Source of the DNA: Stenocarpella maydis
Taxonomy: Eukaryota; Ascomycota; Sordariomycetes; Diaporthales; Diaporthaceae
NCBI GenBank assembly: GCA_002270565.1
Contig: NQMI01000019.1
Span: 62,001-126,000, forward strand
Direction of reading: 5' to 3'
Length of the DNA: 64,000 nucleotides
Below the pieces are notes generated by a model. It was not told the origin of the DNA. It ran no database searches and saw nothing but the letters and a program-made list of their open reading frames with translations. Numbering within the stretch: position 1 is the stretch's first letter; each line of letters begins with the position of its first letter. The translations under genes and the position numbers were made by a program. Below are positions 11,880 through 23,525 of this stretch, piece after piece.

Positions 11880-14800
11880 TTAGGTAGGGCCTACAAGGTG
11901 CCTATCCCTCAGTTGGCGCGCTGCCAATTTGCCCAACTGCGCGAAGTTGGGCGCGCTCGTGAGCTGCAGCAAGCTAACGCTGACCCCAAATGTCTGCCGC
12001 CACCAGTTTCGAACCTCAATCGTCATTAGGGAGTCCATTCCTATGGAGGCCAGAGAGAGGCCATCAATCGTGCTGTCGCCGTTGCTGTCGACTTCCTCAT
12101 CTCGCATCAGAAAGCTCTGAACTCGCCTGAATATCTGACTTGCGAGGAACTCGACGCATGAAGTACTGTCGAGCTCAGTAGGGTCCCGGGAGACACGAGA
12201 CAAAAGGTCGCCAAGGGCATCAGCCGAGTCTGTTACTGATGAAGCCTGATTCTGCTGCTTTTTTTCCCAAGCATGGCCCTTGTGGTCGTCATAAAATGCC
12301 ATTCGCGCATCACTATTCCACAGAATACTGGTGTTTGGGTGATCAAGCGGCAGCATGCTGCGAAAGCCCACGGCAACCTGAGCCTCGCAGGTATACCGGA
12401 AGATAGCGGGGCCGGATGGGCTGTTGGCGTTATTGCTGTCCATCACATTCTGGGGCGTCATGGCAGGATTAGATCTGGCGATGGCAAGCTGGATGCCATC
12501 TAGGACATGCTGCTCGCTGAGCAATTGTACGCCAGTCCTCCGCATGTTCTCCAGCTTTTCCGGCTGGCGAGACATGATACCAACGTCTTCAACGACCCCG
12601 ATATCCAGCACAGAACATGCAAGACCAAGTCCCTGCCGATACTGAGCGAAAGCGTCGAGGAAGGAATTGGCTGCGGCGTAGTTGGTTTGCCCTGGGTTCC
12701 CCATGATGCCAATGATACTGCTCGCAAGCACAAAGAAGTCCAGGCGAGGGGCATGGGTGATGAGGGCGCGGTGCAGGTTCCATGTCCCAGAAACCTTCGG
12801 ATCAGTCACGGCTCGCCAGGCTTGGAGGGACAGATGTTTCATGTCCGTGTCCAAGAGTATGCCCGCCAAGTGGATGACACCTGCAATGCGGTGTGCCTTT
12901 GCGATGGCCGAGATGGTGGCCTGTACCGAGTCTTCGTCGATGACATTGCACTCCATCGTCACGACTGTGCACCCGAGCCCACGAAGCTCGCAGGCGACTG
13001 CCTCGTCCTGGCTGTGGGCTGGTGAACTTCGCGCGGAACGAGACAGGAAGAAGATCTTCCTTGCGCCGCAGCAGACCATCCACCGCGCTATGGAGGCGGA
13101 CAACCCGTGCAGACCCCCAATGAGGACATAGGCATCTGTAGGCATGAATATTGCATCTGGAAGAGAAACCTCTGTTGACAGCCGCAAGTCCAGAGCATCT
13201 GAGAGGGGCTGCTGGCCGGCCGTCTCCCCAGCAATGTCAATAATAATCTTGCCAATATTGGCCCCAGTGTACAAGGAACGCATTGCTTCGGCCACGCTGT
13301 GGTAAGAGTGACTGAGGAGAGGCTCGACGGGCCTGATCGCACGACTGGTGTAAAGATGTGTCACCTGATGCAGCAATCGCGACACCTCAAGGGTGTTGTG
13401 TACTGCCAAGTGAGCCATGTCCACGGCCACAAAGGCGCGGTTCTCGTTGAGAGGCTCCATCGCCAGCTTGCCCCGATCAGCTATGTCGCGTTTCCCAAGT
13501 TCGACAAAGGTACCGCATGGCGCAACGCATTGCCAGGATGCATGCAGCAGATGCCCCGAAAGGCTATTCAGGACAACATCGACACCACGGCTGCCAGTCG
13601 CGGCCAGAACATCCTGCACGAAGCTGTCGTCGCGGGAATGGAAGATGTTCTCCCTCGGGATTGCATGCTCCCGGTGCAGGAACTGTGCCTTTTTCTCACT
13701 GCCCACGGTGGCGTATATCCTCGCACCGAGCCAGCGCGCAACTTGTATCGCAGCAATGCCCACTCCGCCTGCAGCGCTATGGATTAATACCGTCTGGTTG
13801 CGCCGCAGGTTGGCCTTGTCGACAAGCGCTCGTAGGACACTGATGTAAACGCATGGCATCCCCGCCGCGTGTGCGAATGAGAGTGAGTCGGGGATCGGCA
13901 CGCAGTGATGCTGATGTACCATGACCGAGCTGGCCAGGCATCCCATATCGGGCGCAAAGATCATGACACGGTCCCCCTTTTTCACCTCAGACACAGAGGG
14001 CCCAGTCGCTGTTACCACGCCGGCAGCCTCGCAACCGAGCCGGCCTCCATCTGCCTGAGTGCTCTCGATGCCCATGGCCATGAGCACGTCTTTAAAGTTC
14101 AGTCCCGCGGCCTCAACCTTCACATTCACCATTCCGGGCCCGGGTCCTGTTGTCTTCGACACGGCATCTTCCACCCAACAAAGACTTTCCAGGTTTCCCG
14201 GGTTCCTGATTTGCAAGTACCTCAGGCTTTGCTGCGATGACAGATCGGCACGGTTCCGGGAAGCAGCTAAGCATTTTGACACCGAGGTCCAGGAGAAGCG
14301 TGGCACGACAATCCCACCCGCTCTCGAAACGTAAGCGAACTCCCTATCCGCCTCCAACCCTGCCACAGGGCAATGTGATCGTGAATAAGAGACTGATTTT
14401 TCCAAGATCATGGCAGCCGCTTCCATGGCCTGGTCGCATGTCGAGTCCAGCTCCAAGGTCACGAAGTTCAGCCCTGTTTCTTTCCGGGTGCTTCGTGCGA
14501 AGCCGAGAATTTGCGCAAAGCTAGGATCAACGGGGTCAACTTGACAGGCTCTCGTGAGCCATAGCAGCGCCTTACCGGACCGTTGTAGGCCATTCAGCAG
14601 CGGCAGCAGTCCTTGTAGCCTAGCCTGTGAGACGTTGGCGAGAAACGAGCCACTTGGCGATAGGTCTAGTAGCGACACCACGTGCCCATCTTGTATCTCC
14701 GCTGAGTTTCCTGGTTGGACCCGGTATCGCATTGGCTTGAATCCACGTCGAAGCAGGATTTCCTCTAAAATCTCAACCGCACGAAGGCATGTGTCATCCA

Positions 14801-17800
14801 AGTCGTCGTGGAGCAAGACAATGCTGGTCAAGAAGCTGTCCGCCGGTCCGGGTGGAGAGGGCTCTGGCCTGGCTATCATAGTGGCATTGATCTGGTATGG
14901 TCTGTCGGCATCCAAGGCCTGAGACTCAAGGGGGATGAAAGACGCTTCTCGAAGCCGTTGGTCCCACGCTTGATGGTCAATATAAGGTTCTTCAACTCGG
15001 TCGTCAGATTCACCAAGCCACCACCCAGGAAGAAATCCCATGATCAGGTTTATCCACTTATATTCTAATGCTGATGTTAGAATCACGGACAGCATGTTTA
15101 ACTAGTTTAAGTAGGATCAGAATTTACCACAAGCCAGCTCTTGAAGGAGAAGGCGACCATTAGGCTTCAGCAGCGATCTTACGTGTCGCAGCGTCTTTGT
15201 CAAGTCGGAAGTGGCGTGGAGGACCTTTAATAATCACATCAGTACTGAGTGCTATTGACCCACTGTGATACCGCACACAGAAATAGAGACCCCACTCACG
15301 TTGCTGGCAATGACCAGATCGTAGTCGGCGTTGAAGCCCTGGGTAAGCGGGTCCAATGAGATATCCAGTACGCGATACTCCATGCCAGCAACTTTCTGAA
15401 ACCGCGCCTTCGCAGAAGGGAAGAACCCGGTAGATACGTCTGTAAATACGTACGTTCCATCCCACTCGAGGCCAGACCCCATGCCATGGGGTTTAAGGTG
15501 CTCAAGCACGCGCGCAGTGAGACCTCCGGTACCCGCACCGACCTCAAGGACCCGAAGGTGCTTGCCATACTTGTGTGTCAGTAGTTCAAAGAATGGCTGA
15601 TACGACCAGAGTGAATTCATCCAGTCATAGAGTCGATGGAGAGCATTGTCCTCCAAAAACAGCTCAAGGGGGCCGATGGTCCCCTTGAATATTTCATATG
15701 CTCTGGAAGAACACTTGGACAACAGCTCTGCGACGGCGGATGCGGGAGTGCTTCTGAGAGCATTTAGGAGCTTTTGCTTCTCCTGTTGCATGTCCTCTTT
15801 CTTCGAATCGGCCTGATCTCTGTGGCCAACAGGGTGGTCCTGCAACCATCGAGCCAGCTTCAGCAAGTGGGCTCGGTTTGGGTCACTGTGCAGCTCCGCC
15901 GGAGCCAGCAGCGCGGCATCCCGCACCTCAATGGCACAGATGACGAATAGAGCTTGAATAAGCTCCTGGACACTACCATGCTCTGAGCCTGCTACCTGAC
16001 GTAACAGTAGAGTCTCCCTCATGAAGTCGATGTCCTGCTTCCAGACCAACTGCATAGCACCGTGGGCGTGTTCGTCATGAGTAAAGGGACCGGGTTCTTG
16101 TAGTACTATCGGGTCGAACTGCAGGCCTTGAATCAGGGCAACGGGGTAAGACTCCGGCATGGCTAGGCCTTCTGTCGTGCAAGCCACAGAACTGGCCTTG
16201 ATTGACCCTCGACAAGACCCATTAGCCTTAGACTCCGTTGATACGGCATGTATGCCAAGGAACACGTCAGTATGTGTTTCAAGACCGGCAGGTCTGACGC
16301 TGAACTTCTCAATATAAGTTGGCAAGGACACTTGGCGGAGGAACCTGGACTGGCCTCTGTGATTTGCCACGATCAATGACTGGATCATCTTATCCAACGT
16401 TGTCGGGTGAATCGCATATGATTTTGAAGTCATAGGCGAGATGGTCGTGCTGGGGGCAATTGAGAGCCTTATTTTGGCCGATTTAGAGATGACATTTGCC
16501 ACCATGTCCTGCATGCCCCTGAAAGCTGGGCCGTAGTTATAGCCTATTCTCGCCATAGCCCTGTACCTGTGTTACGCGGTTCTTATCAATATCCTTCCGA
16601 TGAGCAAAGTGTCTCCCGTGACACCAAAATGCTGTCAACTGTGTCACAAGGGGCAGCTCACTCACCATGATGGAGGATCAACTTGTCGAACAAACCCATC
16701 TCGTTCCTCGCAAGATGCCATACCCCGCAAAGGTTCTTTCCAGACATTCGGCGCAATTTTAGACTTCACGAGACCTATACAATGCTCCGTCCATGTACCG
16801 TCGTTGAATGAGGAAAAGGAGATCTCCCATGTCTCAGAGCCAGAATCTTGGTCCGATTTCAAGCCCGCGGACGTGAAGACCTCGATAGTTACTCCAGGGA
16901 CGAATACCAGAGCCTTCTTGAGACGAAACTCTCTGACTTCGTACGCCCTGCTCCCTGTAAGCTGGAAGGACGCCTCACCAGCCATTGCAACGAGCGCGGC
17001 AGCGGGCAAAACGATGTCACTCCCGACCCGATGGTCCTTGAGCCACGGAATCATGTCGATACAGAGCTCGCTGCGCCATGTGGGTGATGTACCGCCGTCA
17101 TCGAAGTTCCGTACGCCGAGCAGCTCATGCGGGGGGAATTCACGTAGCCGCCATGATTTTGCTGCGCGTGATCTAGGCCAGTAGTGCTTAGATAAATCCC
17201 ACGGGTAGGGCTCCAGGTCAACGAGAGGTTCCAAGCTTCCATTGGGTGGTGGTAAATGAATGGGCACTCCGTGGGAAAACAGCTCGCCCAGAGCCGAGAG
17301 AAATGTGATGCTGGCCGACAGCCCGCGAACCAGAGTGGGTACTTTCGTTGGGCGGAACCCTGCTTCTGTATAAGTCTGCTCCAAATGCTCAGCGATTGAC
17401 AAATCCGGCCCTATCACGAGGTGTATTGACCCAGGGGCTTTTTCCAGGACTCCTTTCACCTCCTGGTGGAATGCGACAGCATCTGGCCTGCGTAGACATT
17501 GGTAATCAGTGCCAGTGTTGAAAGACTGGGTGAGCTTCTCGCCGAGGGCGGTTGGCCAGCATGGGGATGCTGCTTCCAATTGCTGCGTATAAATCCCAGG
17601 GCCGGCCTTTGACACCGAGAAATCGTTCTTTGGTGGAGTTTTGCTTGTGTATACTGCATGACATATGGCCTCTTCGACACTCAGAATACCAGAAGCATGA
17701 CCTGCCGCAATTTTACCACTCGAGTGTCCCACAACAGCACCCGGCCGCACACCGTAGCGACCTAGGAGTTTAGTCAGAGCAATTTGTATCGCCGTCAAGA

Positions 17801-19840
17801 GAGTGGTCGCGATTTCAGGTTCTCCAAGTCGAGACCTTGCTGCTGTCTTGATCATTTCAGCTCGGAGAGACCACGAGGGTCTATCAGCCGCAGGTAATTG
17901 TTGAAGAGCATCGTCCATGAGTTTGATGTCATCTGCGAATGATGTGTCGAATCTGAGCAGCTCCACGCCAATACGAGGCCACTCCCAACCAGCCCCTGGG
18001 AAAATAAAAGCTACTGGAACAGACAATCCAGGCCGTGAGCGAGCCCGCGAGGCAGGCGGTAATCCGGACCTGGTTGAACAAAGGCTTCCATTCTCATCAA
18101 TGACGCAGTAATCTCTGTGGGGGAGTTGGACACGCATATGATTGACCGTGTACGCTAGTCTTTCCAGCATATGAGGTTGAGTTCTGCAGTAGGCCTCGTG
18201 CAGTTCCATCGAGCGCAATAAGGAAGCCTCAGATGCAGCAGAACATAATAAAATCGTGGGTTTTGCTTTAGATTTAGGAATGAGCCTGGAGTCATCCCGT
18301 TTCAACTCGTGTGTCTTTGGCGAAGGATGACCTAAGCCAAGAGAACTGGCAGAATCCAGAATGATCTATGTCCCATCATATTGTAAGTGAAGCTGACGCG
18401 GCTTGCTGAAGAGCGGGAGTCCTAAAGTCATGCGTTCAAGTTTGCACTTACGTGGACATTTGTTCCACCTATTCCAAAGCTTGAAACCCCGATCCGTCCT
18501 AATCGATCGGCCGGCCATGTCATAGGCTTCGTGGGTACCGTCAGTCTTCCAGCATCAAAAGGAACTAGAGCTCTAGTCAGATCTTGAACCCAGAACCGTC
18601 CGTCTCATGCTTGCGATTCCGTGAGACTGAGAAACATCTACTTACTCTGAGAGTTAGGGTTCTCGAATTTAATATTGGGTAAGATCACCTGGTGTTCCAA
18701 CGATAGTATAGCTTTCATGACGCTGGTGAGTGCAGAGGCAGATTCAGAATGGCCGAGAGACGGTTTGACAGAGCCGATCAATACGCCATGCTGCCGAAAT
18801 ATCTTTGTCAGTGCATAGGTCTCGACTGCGTCGCCCAGAGGTGTGCCAGTCCCATGGCACTCGACCATTGCGGTCTTGGCCATGTCTCGGTCGGATATTC
18901 CGGCCTGTCGGTATGCAGCCCTCACGAGCGACTCCTGGGCTTCCGAGCTAGGCGTGGACATCCCGGCGGTCCTCCCGTTTGCATTGACTGCTGACCCACG
19001 GATGACGGAACGTATTGGGTTGCCATCTTTGACCGCAAGACTTTGGCGCTTGAGAACCAAGCAGTTGACAGCTTCTGCGCGGGCGTATCCGCATGCCCCG
19101 GCGTCAAACGTGCGGCACGAGGCGTCCGGGGCCAGGACACCATGCTCGGCGAGGAAAAGGGCGAAGTCGGGCGACAGTATGATATTTGAAGCGGCTACAA
19201 TGGCGGTGTCACAATCGCCAGCCCGGATGGCCTGGCATGCCAGGTGCAATGCAAGCCCGCCCGATGCGCACGCAGCACGAACCGTCATGCTTGGACCGCC
19301 AAAGCCAAAACAGTTCGATACACGGTTGGACAGGGCAAAGTCGCCGTATCCTGCCAGCCGATACTTGGGGGCGTCGAGGGAGTCTCTGCCGTGCATTTCG
19401 CGCCAGTCGTCGCCAAAGGCCCCGACGTAGCACCCAATCCTGTCGGCTTTTGCCTTGTCCGTTCGCCACTGAGTCTCGCACGCGCTTTCCAGGGCTTCCC
19501 ACACGACTCGAAGTAAAATCCTTTGCTGGGGGTCCATCTTTTCCACCTCGGCCTGGCTCATGACGACGCCCATGGCCGAGAGCGGCGATGGATCCCACCC
19601 CGTGATCTCATCCCAACTTAGCCAGTAACCTTCGGACGGGAGCGTGTGTGTCTGGCCATCGCTGCCGCTATACGTGAAAGAATCGCCATCGTAGCGTTTG
19701 GTGTCTGGAAGCCCCCTCGCGTCATTTCCGGTCAATAAGAAGTCAAAAAGCGCCGACGGCGTGTTGATCCCACCAGGCAGTCTAAGACCCAGTCCACAAA
19801 TGGCAACTCCCGTGTCATTTTGCGTATTTAGTTCAGTCAT
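11880..19840 (-). CDS. highly reducing polyketide synthase KS-AT-DH-MT-ER-KR-ACP
   Basis: Six minus-strand exons, 19840-18646, 18570-18452, 18365-16666, 16566-15300, 15224-15128 and 15070-11880, give 2522 residues; all introns are GT-AG and the frame closes. KS: active Cys about 191 in AACASG, His about 329 (HGTGTPLGDA) and 364 (SLGHSE). AT: GHSSG with Ser about 653, but roughly 90 residues carrying the second catalytic His are missing. DH: His about 883 (WLKDHRV) and Asp about 1063 (HPTTLDKMIQ). MT: LEVGAGTGG about 1345. ER about 1750-2070 with HSAAGGVG. KR about 2106-2290 with SS and TNYAAAN. ACP Ser about 2473 (GMDSLM). No releasing domain is present; a separate thioesterase lies at 23.5 kb. 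The start at 19840 is preferred over an ATG at 19876 because the KS begins right after it. Confidence 0.92.
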
Positions 19841-20149
19841 ATTTCTCCTATGAATTGATGCCGTTGTCGATATCATGAATACGAATTGTAACTTGGTTTA
19901 TTCTTAGCAGTATTATCTCTCTACCAGTTCACCTTGGGCACTCTTTGGTATCCATATTGTATTACCGTGAACATCATGTGACTAGAGCTAAACCTAAATC
20001 CTCAACTTGGAAATCCCGGACCGTTGATCGGAGCTACCCATATTCCGCCGTCCTTGAGTTTTGAAACCCCGGGTCAAACTGATTTATGACTCTCAGTCGC
20101 AGAACTCCCAGTCAATGGCTTCTGGACAGTTTTTCTTGAAAATGAGATC
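19841..20149. promoter_or_regulatory. divergent promoter of the PKS and UstYa-type genes
   Basis: A 309-bp divergent intergenic stretch. CGGACCG lies at 20017-20023, near the middle, followed shortly by another CGG (TTGATCGGAG). This is the best placed copy of the motif because it sits between the core synthase and a tailoring gene. Confidence 0.45.
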
Positions 20150-21269
20150 ATGATGTCTCTATTCTCTACGAAACCTAGAACAACTAAACAAGACTACTCC
20201 ATGAGTGCATATCATGACCACCAATCTGATGACTGTGGAGATGAGGGCAGTCACCAAAACTGCCACGATGAATTCTCAGACTCTTCTTCTCTTCTAAAAC
20301 GGAAAAGGCGCCTGAATAAGCGGTCATGGTGTCTCAAAATGACCGTCATGTTATTAGGAGCTACCACGGCCCTTCTGGGGATCTATGCTGCAATAGTGCG
20401 AGCACAGGTGGCTCGCCTGACGAAAGAATATTCCAAATGGAACGGGATGCTTGGTGAAGACCCAAGCAAATTCGTACCACCAGGTGGGTGATTGCTGCGT
20501 CAGGCTCCTGGGTCGAGCTTTTCTTGTGAGGCCAAGTTGCTGACCTTGCCAAAACTTCAGGTGTCGGCGGCCCCCTAAAGCTTACCTACTATGATGAAAA
20601 GCACCCATATCATATCCCAGAGGACGCGTTCAAGTCCTTCGATGGTTCCATGAAGTTGATCCAGAAGGTCTGGTCTATGCATAACTGTGAGTTCAGTCTA
20701 GCCCCGCACAGCTAGCCTGAGACTGAATCCTAAGAACAGCGTCCAATGTTCTGGCCAACCGCCAGTACGCCAAGTGGTATCATCCGGACGGTAGTGTAAC
20801 GGGGCTTGCGCCTTTCTTCTCGTGGAAGTCGACGAGACAAATGTACACCCTGCGCGGATTCCACCAGTTCACTTGTGTCCTCGTCATTGCTGAGGAGTAC
20901 ACACACCGGGTGCATACCAACACGACTTCAAGGTGGGGCCAGGGACACTTTACGCACTGCCTGAACATCCTGCGTGACGCCGTCATGTGCATGGCGGATG
21001 CGAGTCCTATAAGCTTTGTCGATGGCTTCCAGATGAGCTACGTCACAGAGAACCAGGCGCACATGTGCCGAGATTGGGAAGGGCTTCGGGCATGGGCTAA
21101 TGCCCCCGAGAGAGGGGTCAGAACACTCGTGACTGATGGTGAGGAAGAAGGGGAGGCTGGACCAGGCGCCTTGTTCGATTTTGAATATCCGACAGAGATT
21201 ATACCATTTCCGGATCTGACGGAACACGAGAGGCTGGGTCTGGCTGGAGGTTCTCATTTGAATCGGTAA
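20150..21269 (+). CDS. DUF3328 / UstYa-type membrane protein
   Basis: Exons 20150-20483, 20561-20686 and 20740-21269 give 329 residues in frame. A polar, His- and Asp-rich N-terminus is followed by a Lys/Arg-rich stop and one membrane segment at about 62-84. The lumenal part carries HFTHCLNILRDAVMCMAD (about 223-240), the second HxxHC motif of the DUF3328 family. The first motif is altered: HQFTC at about 195-199 instead of HxxHC. UstYa-type proteins act in oxidation or cyclisation steps in ustiloxin and related pathways, so an oxidative tailoring role is plausible here but inferred. The altered first motif may affect metal binding. Either of two adjacent ATGs (20150, 20153) could start it. 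Confidence 0.8.
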
Positions 21270-21619
21270 TGAGACCCGGGGGCGTCGTCACGTTTCTTTG
21301 TCCGAAGGCATTTGCAAGTATATAGGATGACTTTCTTTTTTTTTTTTTCCCTCCACATCGTATGGTGTAGCTTCTTTATTTCTATGCTCATAGAAGCAGT
21401 GAGATACTGGACAAAGGAACTGATAACAGGTTGACAAATATAAATTGTTCCTTTGCTGCACTACCGGACGTGCTGTTCTAGCTATCGAAACCATCAGTTA
21501 TCGCTGGATCGGGGTCAAAAATTGTAAATCCTAAGCAGTTTTGATTCTGCAAAGTCATTCTGCATGATATTCTAGAGTAGGTCTAGCCAAACTTTCAAGT
21601 ATAAACCTCATTGTCGGCG
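21270..21619. other. convergent intergenic spacer with poly-T run
   Basis: The 350-bp region between two converging genes holds a long T run at about 21333-21349 followed by CCCTCC. No gene is supported. It probably contains both polyadenylation regions. Confidence 0.35.
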
Positions 21620-22348
21620 CTACATTGCGTCCATCAGACAGTCGTTGTCATATGGCTGATAAATCCTAGTGACATTGGGGGCCACAATCTCCCAACCGAA
21701 AGGCGCAGCATTGAGAAAGGTGCAGTGGTCCACATGTGACGCATTCCTACTATACGCGTCGAGGACCTTGGGTGTTCTCTCCTCAGCAAACCGCTGTCTG
21801 TCCCACACATAGCTGCAGTGCAAATGATGCTGGATCCCCTGAGCCCAGAGGAAACCATGCTCCCCTGATTCTGCCACTTCGTATGACACCTCGTTGACCA
21901 TCTCCGGCTCCCTCCAAAATGTCACGTTGCGCCAAGCCATCCACTCCCTGTACTTCGCGTATAATTCGACGGTGGAACACGCAGGATGCACCCAGGAAGA
22001 CAGCATAAGATCGTAAACGCAGCCTTTTGCTTTGGCCTTTTCCCAATTCTCATGAGGGCATGGATCACCGATCGGTACAAGCCGCGGGTTTCTTAGAGGC
22101 CTGTCAGTTGGTGAGATGATCAAAGTCGAAACTAACAGACGCTGCTGAGTAGCGGAGGGAAATATGACTTGGCTAAGACGGCCAATATAGAAGATGCTAG
22201 CGACACCAAAGATCAGAAATAAGGCGCTAAGGACAATGTGAAATCGCCGCTTCCTTTTCTGCTTGGGTTGAGGGCGCCTCGGGGTCTCATAGTCTTCTTG
22301 GAGCAGCGAGACCTCTTCCAGCCTGAATTCAGCTGTTCTCGTGTTCAT
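21620..22348 (-). CDS. single-pass membrane protein with two HxxHC motifs
   Basis: An intronless reading frame of 242 residues. A basic stretch (KQKRKRR, about 30-35) precedes one membrane segment at about 37-57. The remainder has a Cys-Asp-Trp-Cys pattern (GCVYDLMLSSWVHPAC, about 109-124) and two HxxHC motifs: HHLHC at about 174-178 and HVDHC at about 205-209. It resembles a widespread fungal group of conserved membrane proteins and, in overall design, UstYa/DUF3328. It shares the GCxxD...W...HxxHC...HxxHC layout with the gene at 44788-45540. I infer an oxidative tailoring role by analogy; the exact family name is not certain. CGGACCG lies 212 bp upstream. Confidence 0.72.
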   Translation of the reverse strand: MNTRTAEFRLEEVSLLQEDYETPRRPQPKQKRKRRFHIVLSALFLIFGVASIFYIGRLSQVIFPSATQQRLLVSTLIISPTDRPLRNPRLVPIGDPCPHENWEKAKAKGCVYDLMLSSWVHPACSTVELYAKYREWMAWRNVTFWREPEMVNEVSYEVAESGEHGFLWAQGIQHHLHCSYVWDRQRFAEERTPKVLDAYSRNASHVDHCTFLNAAPFGWEIVAPNVTRIYQPYDNDCLMDAM

Positions 22349-22639
22349 GTTTGCTTATCGACATGAGATTCTAGCAGCCGGTTCGAATGCTGTGCTGCTC
22401 AGAATCCGCTGCTCTTGCCGTTGACCGAATTCACTGGCGTGGTCATTCATTCGCACAAGGTTCACGGCTCAACCTTATTTACGAGAAAACCCCAAGATTA
22501 GCGCCGAGTCTACATCCCACTCACATCGAACCCGGAAACGGCGGATAGACTCCAGCGGTCGGACCGAGAGCGGATCTTCGGAAACTTTAACAGCGTGCTA
22601 CAAAATAGACTCTACGAATACAGACATACCAGAGACTAT
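22349..22639 (-). promoter_or_regulatory. promoter region with CGGACCG
   Basis: CGGACCG at 22560-22566 sits inside a longer cluster of CGG triplets (CGGTCGGACCGAGAGCGG). No gene is supported. The normal-composition sequence ends at about 22640, where AT-rich sequence begins. Confidence 0.4.
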
Positions 22640-23225
22640 ACCACAAGATGTCATGCATAAACTTAAGCAGCTATAACACATTTACAAGCTACCAGGATAC
22701 CCTTATATTAAAAACTACAAACCGTATTCATTATTAAATTTAAAATTAATTACATAAATTAAATGTCCTTTAATATATAATAATAACGTATTTATATAAA
22801 GCTTTAATACTTTAAATACGTCTTATATATATATTTTTGTTATTAAGAAAGTAGGAGAATCTAATAGAACACGGAAAATAAACTATTTTTTAGCTATATA
22901 AGAAATCTTTAATTATTTCTATAGCTTAATTAGCTTATTTAATTAATTAAACTAGTTATATATAATTTAATAAAGTATTATTTTACGATAAAGTCTTTTT
23001 TAAGCTTATATACTTAAAAACCCATTATTAAAAAAGTAAATTTCTTTATACTATAATAGGTTAATAAACTATCTTCTATGATTAAAACTAACTTAAATTT
23101 GTCGATGCTGGACAGTGTCAGTCGGCTCCAGGACCAAAAGAAAATGCTTCGTCTGCTCTTGTTCACGAAACGCATTAGACAGGATCCCCTGGAAATACTA
23201 GCATAAGCATTAATTAATTTCGCTT
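22640..23225. repeat. short AT-rich, RIP-like block inside the cluster
   Basis: About 590 bp of very AT-rich sequence full of TA dinucleotides and stop codons in all frames, with abrupt edges against normal-composition sequence on both sides. This resembles the larger islands at 27.7-43 kb and 47.2-51.1 kb. It is probably a RIP-mutated transposon fragment between the HxxHC gene and the thioesterase. No transposon domain is recognisable. Confidence 0.5.
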
Positions 23226-23426
23226 CACGCACCGCGGGGGCATTCGGAACTTGCGGTGTTGCAGAACCTTAATTGGATTATCAGGCATGATATCAAAGTA
23301 ATGGATATCTAGGTCATAGTTTATTGGCTGATACTAAGGTCATGTACAATTGAACTTCCATACCAGGGATCCAAAGGAAACCTATATGGTTTCGGAAAAA
23401 TGGAATAGGACATCTTAAGACATTAA

Positions 23427-23449
23427 CAGAGCGGTGATCTACCGCTCTG
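23427..23449. promoter_or_regulatory. 9-bp perfect inverted repeat upstream of the thioesterase
   Basis: CAGAGCGGT and ACCGCTCTG form a perfect inverted repeat with the loop GATCT, ending 76 bp before the thioesterase ATG. It contains GCGG...CCGC. It could be a palindromic binding site or an RNA hairpin near the transcription start. Function is not known. Confidence 0.35.
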
Positions 23450-23525
23450 CCAGATCGTAATGAGACTCACTGCGGTTTTCAAGACATTACATCGGATCAA
23501 AGTAGTACTCTCCTGTCAGGAAAAT

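Noticed and set aside
12507..13025. Open frames antisense to the PKS
   Set aside because: They lie opposite intact ER-KR coding sequence and have no domain features; GC-rich coding DNA often opens such frames.
17456..17680. Frameshift as the cause of the short AT domain
   Set aside because: The other frames across this stretch do not contain the missing AT motifs, so sequence is absent rather than shifted.
20150..22348. RiPP (dikaritin-type) cluster because of the UstYa-type proteins
   Set aside because: No precursor with a signal peptide and repeated core flanked by Kex2 sites was found nearby, and the core enzyme is a PKS.
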